This document shows, piece by piece, positions 33,731 through 45,954 of a stretch of 64,000 nt of DNA; the stretch's first letter is position 1, and each line of letters begins with the position of its first letter. The notes under the pieces were generated by a model that did not search any database, had not been told where the DNA came from, and worked only from the letters and a program-made list of their open reading frames with translations. The position numbers and the translations under genes were made by a program. This DNA is from Takakia lepidozioides (lineage: Eukaryota > Streptophyta > Takakiopsida > Takakiales > Takakiaceae). Where the stretch lies: contig CM060732.1 in the NCBI GenBank assembly GCA_030704615.1, positions 15,128,001 through 15,192,000 on the forward strand, read 5' to 3'.

Positions 33731-35074
33731 TCAACACCTCACCTGCACATCTGGTGTAACTGCCAGCAGGGCCGAGTCAAGTGTGACGACAAGAGATGCT
33801 CGGTTTGTTTGCAGCCATGCTAGACTCACTGGAGTGACCCCTCTACATTTCTTGACTTTGATCTTCAGAAGACTGGGGCATCCCCCCACCAGTTCCTCCA
33901 TACCCTTGTCAGAGATTGGACACGCCTTGATGCACAGCTTCTTCAAAGCCAGGCACCTCTGTGCAACGTAAGAGAGCTCCAAATCCCCAAAAGTCTCACT
34001 GGAGCAGATTGCTAGTCTCTCAAGGCTGAAGCAGTTGGAGGCTAATAGGCTTAGGCTGGACAGAGTCACATTGAGACCAACTAAGACCAGTTCCTCAAGA
34101 TCTTGACATTTTCTGGCCACCATGGCAAGTCCTTCATCCCCCACAAGGCTATTCTTCCAACCATCTAAATGAAGCTTCCGGAGCTGCCTACACCCAACTG
34201 CAACTGCCGTGAGCCCATAGTTTGTGCATTCCGGGGCCTTCACCACATAAAGAACTTCAAGGTTTTTGCACCTGGAAATTGCTAGCAGCCCTTGATCACT
34301 TAGGTCCAATTTCTCCATATGGAGCTCAACCAGGCTAGTTACATTGTCCGTAATAATTTGAAGGAGTTTGTCCCAGTTGCCAGTGTTTCTGGCGAGCGTC
34401 AGAGTGTGTACGTTCTTTGAACCAGAGATGAGCGGCCCAAATAGGTGTGCATTGTGAAGCTCCTTCAGACATAGCCTCCTAATATTTCCACGCCCTGGGT
34501 GGATGAGCTCTGACGGTCCATCATAAAGACCCCTGAGCCTCTTCACGGTGAGATCTTCTAAATTGGCACAGTGCAGCAAGATCGAGTTTAGCCCTCTGGC
34601 ACCGAATCCACATGATCCACAAGAGAGTTTCTTCAGGGGACCACAAATCTTTGCAAATCGATCAATTCCCTCATCCGTCAGCCCCTTGCAAGCCTTCAAC
34701 TTGAGCTTCCTCAACTGCCGGAAGTGGCCACCTACCATACAGAGAGCATCATCATTGATGCTCATGACCTTCCGATCACATTTCAAAGCAAGTTTTGTGA
34801 TGTATTGAAACCGTAGTAGCATTGATGGGAGGGCTGTAACAAGTTCTAATTTAGCTTGAAGGGAGAGTCGCTGCCGGGCTTGCCCCTCAACTTTGTGCCA
34901 CCGTTTGCAAACCAAGGAGCACCGATTGCGATCAGATGTGCCGAGCTGCTCGAAGACAGCGGCCAGACACTCATCGGGTACACTCATGGTCAAATCATCC
35001 TTCAACCACTCTTCCTCTTTTTGCCCATCCTCGAATGTCGGGGCACATGCTACAGCTGAAGTTCCCTGGCCCAT
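33731..35074 (-). CDS. F-box/LRR protein, SKIP2/VFB-like
   Basis: 447 codons from the ATG at 35072-35074, giving MGQGTSAV. That start matches the MGQ N-terminus typical of SKIP2/VFB proteins and is a possible myristoylation signal. The open frame extends 17 codons further without an ATG. The F-box is at about residues 30-70: SVPDECLAAVFEQL, DRNRCSLVCKRWHKVEGQ. LRRs follow (KLALKCDRKVMSINDDAL; LRKLKLKACKGLTDEGIDRF; KKLSCGSCGFGARGLNSIL; LEDLTVKRLRGL), ending KIKVKKCRGVTP. These proteins are substrate adaptors of SCF ubiquitin ligases; in Arabidopsis VFB members affect auxin-related genes and growth. It is uninterrupted and intronless, as usual for the family, but shorter than the roughly 520-residue Arabidopsis members. 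The stop follows a donor-like CAG/GTGAGG, so a downstream exon is possible. Confidence 0.88.
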   Translation of the reverse strand: MGQGTSAVACAPTFEDGQKEEEWLKDDLTMSVPDECLAAVFEQLGTSDRNRCSLVCKRWHKVEGQARQRLSLQAKLELVTALPSMLLRFQYITKLALKCDRKVMSINDDALCMVGGHFRQLRKLKLKACKGLTDEGIDRFAKICGPLKKLSCGSCGFGARGLNSILLHCANLEDLTVKRLRGLYDGPSELIHPGRGNIRRLCLKELHNAHLFGPLISGSKNVHTLTLARNTGNWDKLLQIITDNVTSLVELHMEKLDLSDQGLLAISRCKNLEVLYVVKAPECTNYGLTAVAVGCRQLRKLHLDGWKNSLVGDEGLAMVARKCQDLEELVLVGLNVTLSSLSLLASNCFSLERLAICSSETFGDLELSYVAQRCLALKKLCIKACPISDKGMEELVGGCPSLLKIKVKKCRGVTPVSLAWLQTNRASLVVTLDSALLAVTPDVQVRC

Positions 35075-37288
35075 ACAGTGGACAAACTTTAGGGGCCCGT
35101 CTCTCCAGCTCTCTCTCTCCTCCAAATCGAAATTCTGAAAAGTAGGTTAAGCCGAACACGTCTGAAGCCGAATGAATCCCTTCTCGTTTGTCGAGGATGA
35201 TTTTTACAGACGTTGTTCCTGCAATTCCAGAGGGTGCTTTGGCTGTTGAACGATCTTGGTAGAGATTCTGGAAGGAACGTACGAGCATTAGGACGGATAA
35301 GAAAATTCCATCCAAACGAAAAGAGGTTGTTTACTTTTGAAGACACCTGCCTCCCTGGAACAGGAGAAGGAAGCTCACTCCAAGTACCAGGTCAAAAGAG
35401 TCTCAGGGACGCATCAAAGCTCATTCTATCTCCGTTTCCGGCAGCTCCTCGTACATTTCAGGCACCATTGAAACTGTAGAAGACCGGCTAAAAAGAGAGA
35501 ACCTACGAAATGGAAGGAATCCCATAACAGACACTCTTCACAACGAACAAGGAGGAGCATCCATCCGTCTATCTTCCATGAGAAGACACCTTCCCCATAG
35601 CAAAATGCACAGAAGACCCACGAAATGGAAGGAATCCGCTAACATAAACTCTTCACAACACAAGCTCTTCTAGTGTGTGTCAGGTGCTACGCTTCCTTCT
35701 TCCCCCATTCCCACTCTTTCTTCTCCTAGAAACAAACGAACTGACACCAATGGGACAATGCAGCAGAGACGCTATTGAAGGCTTCCCAGAAGCAGACAAA
35801 CTGACACCAAACTTCAAAGGCACTATGCAGCAGAGATTGAAGTGAAGGCTACCTACAGACGTGCACAAAGACATGCGACACAGATCTCCAGACTCTCAGA
35901 CTGCTCCACGAATCCTCGAACTCCATCTCTCTCTCTTTCTCCGCATCAATCCCCACTGATTCTGCACAGCCCCCGAAGTTTGACAATGATTTCCCGGTCA
36001 CCCAGCGAATTGCCGGGTCCAGAAAAGGAAAGCTGGAAATTTAATGTATTGCAATTTAAGGTTTTTCTAAAGTCGGATATTAGACGACCACATGTCATCA
36101 CGACCGACCGTTCGGTGCCGCGGTACTACGTTTTCTCATCCACTTGCGCTGGTCGTTGTCCGTGGATGACACAACAACGTCTGCAGCGTGGACGGACGTG
36201 GACGGATGAGGCACCGTCCTCCGTCCACGAATCTACCCACCTCTGACGGACGGCGACTGCCCACCTGTAACGGACGTCCGGCGTCGACTGTGAGGAAATG
36301 GACGGCACTAAAGTCAGAGAAAGGACGGCTCAACTGTACGGCAAGGCGGGCCAACTGGTTTTGATGGCCAGTTTGGAAGCCGTCCTGCGCTTGTCGACGA
36401 GGCAGCTTCTTCTCCACACTCACACCTCCCGTGCTCCCATCCATACCTATCCACAGTTTTGAGTGTGTGAGAGATGGCGAGCAGGCATCCCCAGGCTATA
36501 CCTTCCTTGCCCTTGAGTGACAGAGATAGCAATACCAAAAAATGAAGAATTATTTAGCACAAAGCATCCAACAGATTGGCCCACTAGTGGTGGTTAGGGC
36601 ACAAGCCCTTACAAGTGGTCGTGTTGTCAAAGCCACATTTGGTTTTTCCTCTTCGGGACAGTTACACCCATTTGTACAGTCACCCCACTTGGGTCTTTTT
36701 ATAAAGCTATGCAGGTTTCGTGAATATGTTGGATGTCACCAATTATAGCTACCCCTATAAAAAGGGGTCCTTGGTCACCGACAACTTAACCCATAAGCGC
36801 CGGGAGCCAAATTGGAAAACAGCCCAAAAATGGGACCCACTTGTCATGAATAACCCCGTGTTTGCCAGCCGGGGTTCATCCAGGGAATTGAACCGTACTA
36901 ACTGGTTCTTACCTACTCCACGCAGCTACTAACCAAATTTCAGAAGAAATGACCGTCAATTTAGGGAGATTATAACGAACTACCATGATGGATTTATCAA
37001 GTCCATGGACAGAAAAAATCACTTTGACCAAGGAAATTTACCATCACAATTTTTTTTGCTCATTTCCTTGATGGGTTAGAGGTCTCCTCCTGAAATTGGA
37101 GGACCAAATTCCAAAAAAATCTACTAGCTGGTTTGTATGAGCAATTAGGGGGTGCACTTGGCACCGACAGAGAAAATGTTGCATACATCCTGCACATTGT
37201 AACCAAATTCACTTTCCTCTGGTGCAATCCTGGTGAACAGGAATGTGAAATTGATTTTAGAAAAATCCAAAAGCACAAGTGTAGATGG
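35075..37288. other. F-box gene upstream region and unassigned sequence
   Basis: The 5' leader of the F-box gene on the minus strand has GGAGAGAGAGAG near 35110, as in many plant leaders. At 35510-35560 and 35620-35665 the phrase ACGAAATGGAAGGAATCC with CTCTTCACAAC is directly repeated. 36150-36340 is GACGGACG-rich. No other gene is supported. Confidence 0.45.
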
Positions 37289-37296
37289 GTGCACAC
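37289..37296. repeat. 8-bp target duplication, left
   Basis: GTGCACAC, repeated exactly at 37653-37660. Eight bases is the hAT rule. Confidence 0.88.
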
Positions 37297-37652
37297 CAGT
37301 GTTGGGCGGTTATTTGATTTTATTTCATAACCGGCGGTTCCGGTTGTTTCGAATTTTAGGAAACTATTAACCGCGGTTGCGGTTATTAAATTTTTTATGG
37401 CTAAATATAACCTCAGCGGTTACGGTTACTTGCAAAAACCTCAAATAACCGGCAGTTTTCATCAAATAACCGCGGGTATTGGGCGGTTCTTTAAGAGGTT
37501 TTTTGCTCGGTTATTTTGAATGCGTGACCTCCGCCGGTTCCTAACTGGACCGGTTACTTCATTTTTTCACCTCCGCCGGTCATATATATATATATAACCG
37601 GATAGGTAACCGCCGGGTGTTAGAGAGAAATTCAAATAACCGCCCAACACTG
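37297..37652. mobile_element. hAT-type MITE
   Basis: 356 bp starting CAGTGTTGGGCGGTTATTTG, with the exact inverse at its right end. It is flanked by perfect 8-bp duplications. The CAGTG start is a hAT hallmark. The interior is built of GGTTA/TAACC and CCGGTT runs and codes for nothing. Confidence 0.9.
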
Positions 37653-37660
37653 GTGCACAC
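37653..37660. repeat. 8-bp target duplication, right
   Basis: GTGCACAC, identical to 37289-37296. Confidence 0.88.
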
Positions 37661-38035
37661 AGTTACTGCCACGTGGCAGGTCAACGGGCCCTGGCCATGG
37701 ATTCGAGGGCTTAAAAAAATCGTGGCGGACTGAGATTTTGTCCGATGGGGGCGCATTAAATTCCCTCGTGCGCAGCTCCACGCCGCGCTCACTTTTCCTT
37801 CGGCAACTTTTTTCATCCAAGTACATCCACGGAAGCTATCCGTGGATGAAAACGGCTGCGACCCGATTCAGGTCGCGCCGACCTTTAGGGGTTAATGTGG
37901 GAGCATTGGAGGACTTTCGAGTTTTGGGGGAGGTTTGGTTGCTTTGGTCCACTATAAGGTGTCCAGCGTCCAACTTCCAAGTCCTTATTGTCCTCCTTTA
38001 AAAAAAAAGAAAAAAAAGAATAGTCCATTTATTTC
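37661..38035. other. No gene recognised
   Basis: Unique sequence ending in an A-rich run (about 38000-38020) at the LINE 3' end. Confidence 0.45.
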
Positions 38036-38039
38036 AAAA

Positions 38040-38755
38040 TTACGGGGAAAAAAATAAAACCCTTTTTTGCACCATGAGGGCTACACACTGTGGTTAGTGA
38101 AGGGTGATCCAAAACTTGCTGCTAAAGTGCAGCATTGTGCGTAGAGAGAGAAGACCTCTAAAGACAACCTAGCTTTATCTGAGAGACTTCCAAAAAACGT
38201 CGTAGCCTACAGCTAAGATTACTGAGGAGCTAATCTACAGCTTTTGCTTTAACGAAAATTTAGCCTTGAAGTTGTGGCGGGGTGCTTGACGTGTTTCCAG
38301 TTCATGTCTCTCTCAAATTCCGGCAAGGCCGTGGAGTGGAGCTCTGAGGTCTCTCCAACGTTGAGGGGGGAGAGCGTTCCAAACACAATGTTCATGCTCG
38401 TCGCTTTGACAAATGATGCCATGGCAAGCCCACGTCGCTCTGAATGTGGCATGGATTGCGGGCGCTTGCTTGGGGTTCTTGTGACAATCTGTAACAAATT
38501 TTGCCCAAGCTTTTTTTTATTCCGTTATAAGATCTTTATACACCATTGCCAACAAAGCGGAGGTATTGATCGTCTCCTTACAGAAGGTCTTTTTACATCT
38601 AGCACGCCACAAGTGCCACAAAGTAGATGCATGGAGTGTCGCGAAGACCGGACATGGAATGGATCGGGCCCTCGCTGTTTTGTTGTAATTAAGTAACAGG
38701 TCCAGTGGGCCAATGGCAGAAAGGCTCCAGTGCCTGTAGAAGACCTTGATTTTTT
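38040..38755 (-). pseudogene. LINE 3' fragment (RT C-terminus and 3' UTR)
   Basis: The minus frame from 38755 reads VFYRHWSLSAIGPLDLLLNY, CPVFATLHASTLWHLWRARC, the counterpart of HLWRARCKLTF in the longer LINE at 42590-44520. Nearer the 3' end, DMNWKHVKHPATTSRLNF matches EVNWKHLKPSEKASRLNY there. Both share a 3' end with GGGGAAAAAAAT..AAAACCC on the plus strand. It is strongly 5'-truncated, as is usual for LINEs. Confidence 0.75.
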
Positions 38756-39100
38756 TGTTTTGAAACAAGGGACAAAGGCCCTGCAAATAGATTAAAAAAG
38801 AATAGGTTACAGAATCTGGAGATGCAGAATTTGGAGAAGCAAAATAGGGGATCGAGGGAAGAGGGAAGTGCGCCGTGCTCAGCTGCAACCCTCAATTCAG
38901 TCCCCAGATCTAACTGGCCGCAGAGAACTGGCCGAGCATTCCATCACCTTCATACGACCGGAGGAAACTATCGAATCGCCACCAATCAACATATGAATCG
39001 AGACGTTTGTTTTGTTTTGTTTGTTTGTTTGTAACGTCGTTGAGACCTCCCAAACCGCGAGACCCTGGCGCTGGTGCTTGGTAGCGTTGGAAAGCCCTCG
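38756..39100. other. No gene recognised
   Basis: Unique sequence including a TTTG run (about 39008-39030). Confidence 0.4.
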
Positions 39101-39104
39101 ATAA

Positions 39105-39965
39105 GGAGGGGTGCACCGGCTTGGTCTCATGATTTTTGGACCCGCGGTGTGGGAGATATGGAATTTCAAGTACTTTTGGTCTCTGAAAATTCGGGAAAAT
39201 AACAAAGTGGGCTTTCCTGGAGCAATGATTGGCCCTTCACGGGGGAGATTTGGAATTTCAAGTACTTTTGGTCGTTGGAAATTCGCAAAAAAAATAGCAA
39301 AGTGGATATATCAATATATGAAGCCTCGATAGGGGAGATTGCAAAAATAGCAAAGTGGGCTTTGGGATTGCACTTGGACTTAGGTGACATTGGACACTGG
39401 AGGTCACGCTTGGGCCTCTATCTAGGAGATGCACATGGATACATAGGAGATTGCACTTGGGCTTGGATTGCAATTCTTCACACATGGGCCAATGGCACAG
39501 GCTACCCTAAATGTCCCAAACAGGGGGTCAGTGGATGCATAGGGGATTGCACTTGGACTTAGATATCATTGGACACTTGGGCCAACGACCGACCGACTTG
39601 GTTTCACAAAATTTGGACCTACGGGCCGAGAATTATAGAAATATGAACAATTTTGGTCGTTGAAAATTCAACTAGATTACAAAATTGAGTGTTGGAATGA
39701 CACTGTAGGTCGCACTTGGGCCTCTACATGGGAGAAGCACTTGGATACATAGGAGATTGCACTTGGGCTTAGATGGGCCTTAATATAGGAGACACACTTG
39801 GATACGTAGGAAACATCACTTGGTCTTAGATCAATTCTTCACACTTGGGCCAACGGCACAAGCTACCCTAGAGGTCGCACTTGGGCCTCGATGTGGGAGA
39901 TGCACAGCCTGGGGTGCTTAGATGACACTGGACACTTGGGCCAACAGCACAGGGTACCCTAGTAA
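39105..39965. repeat. Degenerate tandem repeats
   Basis: GGAATTTCAAGTACTTTTGG occurs near 39157 and 39252 with a diverged third copy near 39630. TTGCACTTGGGCTT / GGACACTTGGGCCAACGGCAC-type phrases recur irregularly from 39360 to 39960. Possibly noncoding satellite or a decayed element. Confidence 0.55.
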
Positions 39966-40234
39966 TAAGTATGGACCACCATGTTTGCTCACCCCTCTTC
40001 TTCTTTTCACCTAATTGGCTAGATCTCAAGGCTTCCCCTATGGATAATAGGTAATGAAGCCCTTCTAAGCACTTCTCCTGCTTTTTTTTTCCCCTCTCAA
40101 CGGCTCTTTTCTGGAATCTAGCCAAATAAGGTTTGTCTTGGATGAATGTTGAGAGAAATCGTTTCGTTAAAAGAGGTAAGATTTAGGATAATATCATGTG
40201 GCAAAGAGGATCCATGAAGGTAACTCTATGGATA
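39966..40234. other. Flank of MULE-like MITE
   Basis: No gene recognised. It ends with ATGGATA (40228-40234), repeated at 41656-41662. Confidence 0.5.
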
Positions 40235-41655
40235 GGGGAATGTTAGTCCGTGAGCCGCTCACGTGAGCGAAAATTTCCGTGAGCAGAATTCTGCTCACGG
40301 TTCAGGATAACGTCGACCGTATGGGGCCTACAACCGCGGACGGCAATGCCTGATAAGGCCTATTACCGTGGACTGGAGTTGTGGAAATGCGAGCAGTAGT
40401 CCCTAATTTTTTGGAACTCAAATAGTTGCGATGTGAGGTGGTTACAGTGAGGTGGTTAAGTTTGTGGTTGGCACACGGAAATTCGAGAAAGGAAAACTGA
40501 GCCCCAGCTAGGAATCTTCCTTGTTCGTGCAGGGATACAGGCAGGGAATTCAACACAAGCTTAATCCCAGCCCCTGTTGGCACATGGGAATTCCAACCAA
40601 AAAAAAAAAAAAAACTGAGTTAAGCTTGCGTAATCCCAATCTTTGTTGGCACATGGGAATTCAAAAAGAAAACCAGTTTAACACCAAACCAAAAAAACCA
40701 AAAAACAAAAAAACAAAAAAAAAAAAAAAAACTGAGCTAAGGTTGAGCACCAAGAAAAGTTTCAATAGGATCTACTGGTGAAAACCGAATTTCAAATAAG
40801 TCGAGTAGCATCAAACATTTTTGGCATCCTTGACCTAATATGCTTCAATGGCCCAATGAGGGGGGCCCACATTTCAAGTCAACTCCCCTCCACCCAATAA
40901 TTTTCTGACCCTCCCTTGAGAAAAATTTAGAGGTCGCATGCCTGCTCCAAATGGCATGCAATAAACTGGAGTAGGTGGACCACCTCACGCGCTATAAATG
41001 CTCAGAAGGAATGAATATAAAAAATGTTCATCTGCAAAAATTAAGATGGCGCACTCAAATTGCGCAACCTAAAACGAGTCGCGTAGGAAGTTAATGTATG
41101 CTCACCCAGTCTATGAATCCATTCATGTACCGTTTTCAAGGTAGTGGGATAATATACTTCATGTCCCACAGTCCTTACATGTGTTCTGTTTCATGTCTAC
41201 ATATCTGAGTTATAAGTTTGGGTTTTGAGGAAACATTCCTTCCAAGTCCATCATATGTCTTCTGAGAATTATGCTTGTTTTGTAGATTATAATGTTTTGG
41301 CCACTTGTAAGTTTTGCGTTTATGTGGTCTGAATTATGCTTGCATTAAAGCATTCCAAATTCTGACCACTTCCAAGTTTTGCATTGGCTTGCTCTGAATT
41401 ATGCTTGCTTTAAAACAAGCATAATTCCGGGCACGGGCACTTCCCAGTTTTGCAGCATTTGTTTGCTCTTCTGCAAGCATTTCACTTCACTTTGCATCCA
41501 CGGTAATAGGGCCAATGTTCTCCCATGGTTATAGGCTTTGCTTCTCCTTTCTGCTCACGATTTAAATCTGCTCACGCTTAATTAAATCTGCTCTCGCTTT
41601 GTGTGCAAAGCGTGAGCTTGCTCACGTGAGCGGCTCACAGCGTAGCTTCTCTCGG
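40235..41655. mobile_element. Non-autonomous MULE-like element (~1.4 kb)
   Basis: GTGAGCCGCTCACGTGAGC near the left end (about 40250) occurs as its exact inverse near the right end (about 41618-41637). Both sides carry further GCTCACG blocks. CTATTACCGTGGA (about 40360) and TCCACGGTAATAGG (about 41497) are in inverted order, as in copy 1. ATGGATA flanks both sides (7 bp exact, outer bases differ). The interior is non-coding, with A-runs and repeats of GAATTATGCTTG. Confidence 0.75.
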
Positions 41656-42589
41656 ATGGATACTGCCAAAACCCACATCCGCCTCTTTCTGCTTTCAAAG
41701 GGGTGTCAACCTTTCCACCAGCGGATCGAAGCTCAAAAATTTCTTTTCTTACATACATGGCCATCAAATCACGGATTATACACTTGCCTTAATTCATCAG
41801 ATCCATGAACTTCTCGCTTCACAATTGGAATGCTAGGGGACTTGGCTCTAAACACTCTACTCCTAAATGAGTGAGAGTTAGAAACTGGGTTACTAATTTT
41901 CTTAATAGTTCATCTATAAACTTTTTTACAGGAGCATAAGTTAAGCCTGGCTAAAATAGCCTCTTTGGGTGCCACCATCTAGCCTCCTGCTAACGCTTTT
42001 TTGAACCCCACAATTGTTGATTCTAGAGGCGGAACGGATATCCTGGTCTTGCCTGCTCTAGCTCCTTCTATTCTGTTATCCGAATGCTGGTTTCCAGGTC
42101 GAGCTCAATGCTTGACTCTTTTGCACGTACGAAAACGACGTTATAAAGGGACATGGAGTCTGGTGACGAGGTGGGTTAGGCTCAAGAACCGCCCACCGCA
42201 AATGCTTCGCTATCTACCAAAGGTTCAGCGGCCAATGAGAGATATTCCCCCTCTAACTAATTAGGCAAGTGCAGTCAGGATCGCACATGTGTATCGGGGG
42301 GCCATCATTTTTCCCATTATCCCGAGGGGAGAGCCACTCTATCCTAGCAAGAGAAAAGACTCTATCGATAGTACCATATTTTCCTCATATTTTCTAAGGC
42401 TATATATATATATTGGAAGGATTCTAAGGCTATTACCTATCACAAATAAAATTTTAAAGGGAAAATTAGGGAAAATTACTATTTAAGTATTTATTTTTAT
42501 TTTTATTTTTTCAATTAGGGGGAATGAATCCCTGATTAATTTATTCATATTGGAAACATTGGCAGGGACAATCCCTTACAATTATTTAG
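41656..42589. other. No gene recognised
   Basis: 42001-42264 has an open frame of 87 codons without a recognised domain. A T-rich run at 42490-42515 may be the LINE tail on the minus strand. Confidence 0.4.
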
Positions 42590-44521
42590 GATTATTTGGG
42601 GGAAAAAAATTAAAACCCCTAAAGCGCCATGAGGCACGCACACTGTAAGCAGTGTAATTGGAACCCAACATCCTCTCTATAGGGGAGGACTTCCTAATAG
42701 ACTCTGCCAGGGGCCACACCCCAAGAAGACCACTTAAAGTCCAAAACTTAAAGTCTAAGACTTATGCACCTTGCATAGGCAGGAGGGGACAGACCAAAAG
42801 GGAATGGTGACCAGGGAACTGAGAGCCAAGCAGGGCTTTGACCTTCCCAAATAGGGTGGATTAACTATCTGTAGTTGAGTCTAGAGGCCTTCTCGGATGG
42901 CTTGAGGTGTTTCCAGTTCACTTCTCTTTTAAACTCAGGGGACAGAGTGTAGGGGGGCTCGGTGGTCTCGCCATGTAGCTGGGGGGAGCTCTGTCCAGAT
43001 ACATCGTTCCTGCGTAGGGGAGTAGCAGATGAACCCCTGGCGACCCCAGGAGTTCTGGAAAGTTGCATGGATCGCGTCCGCATTCCTCCCGTTTCTGGCG
43101 ATATCTGCACATGTTTTCGCCCAAGCTTTACGGGCTTCAGTCTGCATATCATAGAAGATACTTGAAAGCAAAGACGAGATCGTTGTGGACTCGCTGTTGA
43201 ATGTCAACTTACAACGTGCTCTCCAAAGATGCCACATAGAGGTTGCTCTAAGGGTTTCAAATACCGGACATGTAATGGCTCTTGACTTAGAGACAGGATC
43301 GTAATTGAGGAGAATATCTGTGGGTGATAGCAATCTGGGTTTCCAGTGAAGGTAGAAAGCTTTAACCAAGGGCCAGATAGCAGCTGGTGTTGAACAACAA
43401 AGTAAACAGTGTTCCAAGGTCTCTAGTGTACCCAGGCTGCAGGAGGAACAGAGGAGGGCATTGTGGAATTGCAACCATTCTCCTACCTTCAAAACTCTAT
43501 TAACTATCTGCCACAAGAAAGCAGAGATCTTGGCAGGTCTCGACTTAATCCAGACTGACCCCCATATGACCGACCATTTTTCGTTTTGAAAGCCGTAATG
43601 GCTCCATCAAGATTCCCATTTCGTATTGAGAGCTGGAGATGGCAAGAGTGCCTTGTATCCTTTTTTTGTACTGTAGGTAAAGAAGGGTTCAGGAGAAGAT
43701 GATAGGGACCAATTCCATTCTGCGGGGTCAAGGTCTAGTTCAGCGAGAGGTCTACCTACAATCCAAGTGAAGTGGTTGTTGGCAAGCCATGACTGAGTAG
43801 AGGATGTAAGGGGGGGTTCAGGGTTCATTGCCTTATCTGGCGATGTCCACCAACAAATTCTAACTGGTGTAAGCGGGACTGGCTGAATATGAACTGGCTC
43901 AGGCGAAAGAAGAGAAAGAACAAGAGATATCGTATCTATGCTAAATTGAAATACTTGAAGACTGGAAGGAGAGATATCTGAGACAAACACGATGATTAAA
44001 CGCCCTTGCAGGATTACAAGCGCCCAGGTGTTAACAGCGGGGGCGGGGGGGCCCTGTGCCAAGCGAGCCAACCATGGAGCCGGGATGGTTTGCACTACAG
44101 TGTGGTATCCTTTTGATGCCCTGGCTTTCCCCACTTTAGCTGCCACAGAGTCCAGTGATGCAATGGAATTGCCTGCCCAGATGTCTTTTAACTGGGAAAG
44201 ACCGCAACTATCCCAGGCTGACCACCTCTTTGCTTGATTCCGTTGAGAAGGGTCAGGGCAATTTGTATTTAGGAAAAGGTGTTGTCTTATGGTTTCGTAA
44301 AAGGTGTTTGGTTGCGATTTCTTTAAGAACTTGAGTTCTCCCCAGGCAGTCCAGATGTTAGACCAGAGAGGTGATCCCGTTTTCTTGAGATGGAAGCCCT
44401 GGTATATCCAGCGAACAGAGGCCTGCCAGGGTGAGTTCTTAAGAGGTGAGGACATGGTGATGTGGTCATAGATTAGGAACTTCCACCAGCCTCCCTTTGG
44501 TCCCAAGAACCTAGGTATCCA
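42590..44521 (-). pseudogene. LINE, 5'-truncated (RT C-terminal region)
   Basis: Two minus-strand frames. 44524-43607 reads WVI-type LINE text (GGWWKFLIYDHITMSSPLKN; WSNIWTAWGELKFLKK) and ends at a frame break. 43516-42935 carries the zf-RVT domain: LWQIVNRVLKVGEWL, then C..CSLGTLETLEHCLLCC and MWHLWRARC. The polymerase catalytic core is absent, since the element is truncated in the upstream part. Its 5' breakpoint (about 44521) falls exactly where gene A's ParB-like motif begins, so it either inserted there or accompanied a deletion. Confidence 0.8.
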
Positions 44522-44707
44522 CATTTTGTGGGACGAGAATCACCGACTTCTTGCCTGGTGGGAGTACATCAAGCAGAACTATGCCAAGCAAATTGGCCAG
44601 CATTACATGGTGGAGTGTGTCATCCTCAAGGTGAAGGTGACAGACTCCTCCCTGCTCAAGAATGCTATCATGGCGGACTTGAACTTGTAAGATTCTCATC
44701 TCTCCCA

Positions 44708-44732
44708 TGCACATCCGAAATGCGGTGCTGCA
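44708..44732. repeat. Intronic palindrome copy (gene A intron 1)
   Basis: GAAATGCGGTGCTGCATTCC lies within intron 44687-44797. One mismatch from the array unit at 47980-48540. Confidence 0.75.
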
Positions 44733-45929
44733 TTCCTTTTTCCAATCAGTTTTGTTTCCGCCCTTCAGTGGACTGAATTGGAGAGTGTGCCTTGCAGGGT
44801 CACTGAAAATGTGTATGTGCATACCCATATGGCACATATGTTGTACAGGGTGAGGAAAACTGGTCTCACTGACCCGCACATGTTCGCCGAAATGCTGGAG
44901 CCCGAGCTCATTCAAAAAGCCATGGCTAAAACAGACTGGACATGGTATCGGCTCACTATGGATGGAATGGTAGAGGTGATATACGAAGTAAGTCGTCCTC
45001 CCATTTTCCTCTCCTGATCCTTCCCCAATTTCCAGTCATCTGTCCACATGGATCGTATGTAATGCTTCTGCATGTTGTTCTTTGCAGTCAAACATCAAGC
45101 TGGATTTGGCCCATGCCAAATGCTTCTTCATGGAAAGTGAGGGGCAGTCCAAAACATTGCAGGCATTGACGGACCACTTGAAGGAAGTCGGGGTGAAGTC
45201 CAGAACCAAATACAAGTCAAAGCTTGTGAAGCTAGTGGCCATTGCAAATCCGGCTCTCGGAAAGGACTTCATCCCCGAGATTGCAAAACGTTATTCTCGG
45301 GCCGTGCAGCCGACCATGCAGTTGGAGAAACTGCACATCACATCTCAACGGCATGTGTGGAGGCGAAAGAGAAGGTGAGGTTGCACTACACTGAATTTCT
45401 TTTCTAACAATAACGACTGTACTTCCTACTCCTGACATTGGATCGGAAATGGCAGACAAGGTGGTTGTCGATCTGGAATGCATCGGAGAGTATAAGGACC
45501 ATGTGGTCTTTTCCACTCGAAGTTTCCAACCCTGCAGTGGATCTCTGGCTCAACCGCATGATGACTTGGTGATTCCAGGTAATTTAAGGTATTTCCCCCC
45601 ATTTCCTTTGCTTGCATGAATTCCATGAACGACTATGTGACAATGCATGTTGTAAACGCAGGTAATGACGAATGCGAAGGAGCAAGTCATAATGCATACA
45701 AATTCGTTCGACTAATACGTTAAATGGGATGGAACACAGACATTGAAAGACTACGTGACGCGTTTCAGATGTGCGTACAAGGACAACCTCTACGCCAGGG
45801 AGCTGCAGACATCAAGAAGGAGCGTGGAGTATACACATCAGGAGGGGGTGGGAAAAGCAACAATGCGAATTGTGTACAGGTAAAGCCCAGCTCCCATTGT
45901 ATGCAAAACCTGGGATATGAGGTTTGGCT

Positions 45930-45954
45930 GGGAAATGCGGCACCGCATTCGCAC
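45930..45954. repeat. Intronic palindrome copy (gene A intron 5)
   Basis: GGAAATGCGGCACCGCATTC in intron 45880-46026. Confidence 0.8.

Noticed and set aside
35842-36246. 134-codon ORF upstream of the F-box gene
   Set aside because: Low-complexity Ser/Pro text in GACGGACG-rich DNA, with no domain and no conserved counterpart.
40580-40735. Lys-rich ORF in A-runs within the MITE
   Set aside because: Poly-A translation; no coding evidence.
42001-42264. 87-codon ORF as a possible organelle-derived gene
   Set aside because: It has a basic composition but no recognisable organelle protein or flanking organelle sequence.
44522-44776. Independent small gene at the start of gene A (frame VGRESPTSC..)
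   Set aside because: The alternative frame gives the conserved DENHRLLAW text and joins to the next exon with good splice sites.
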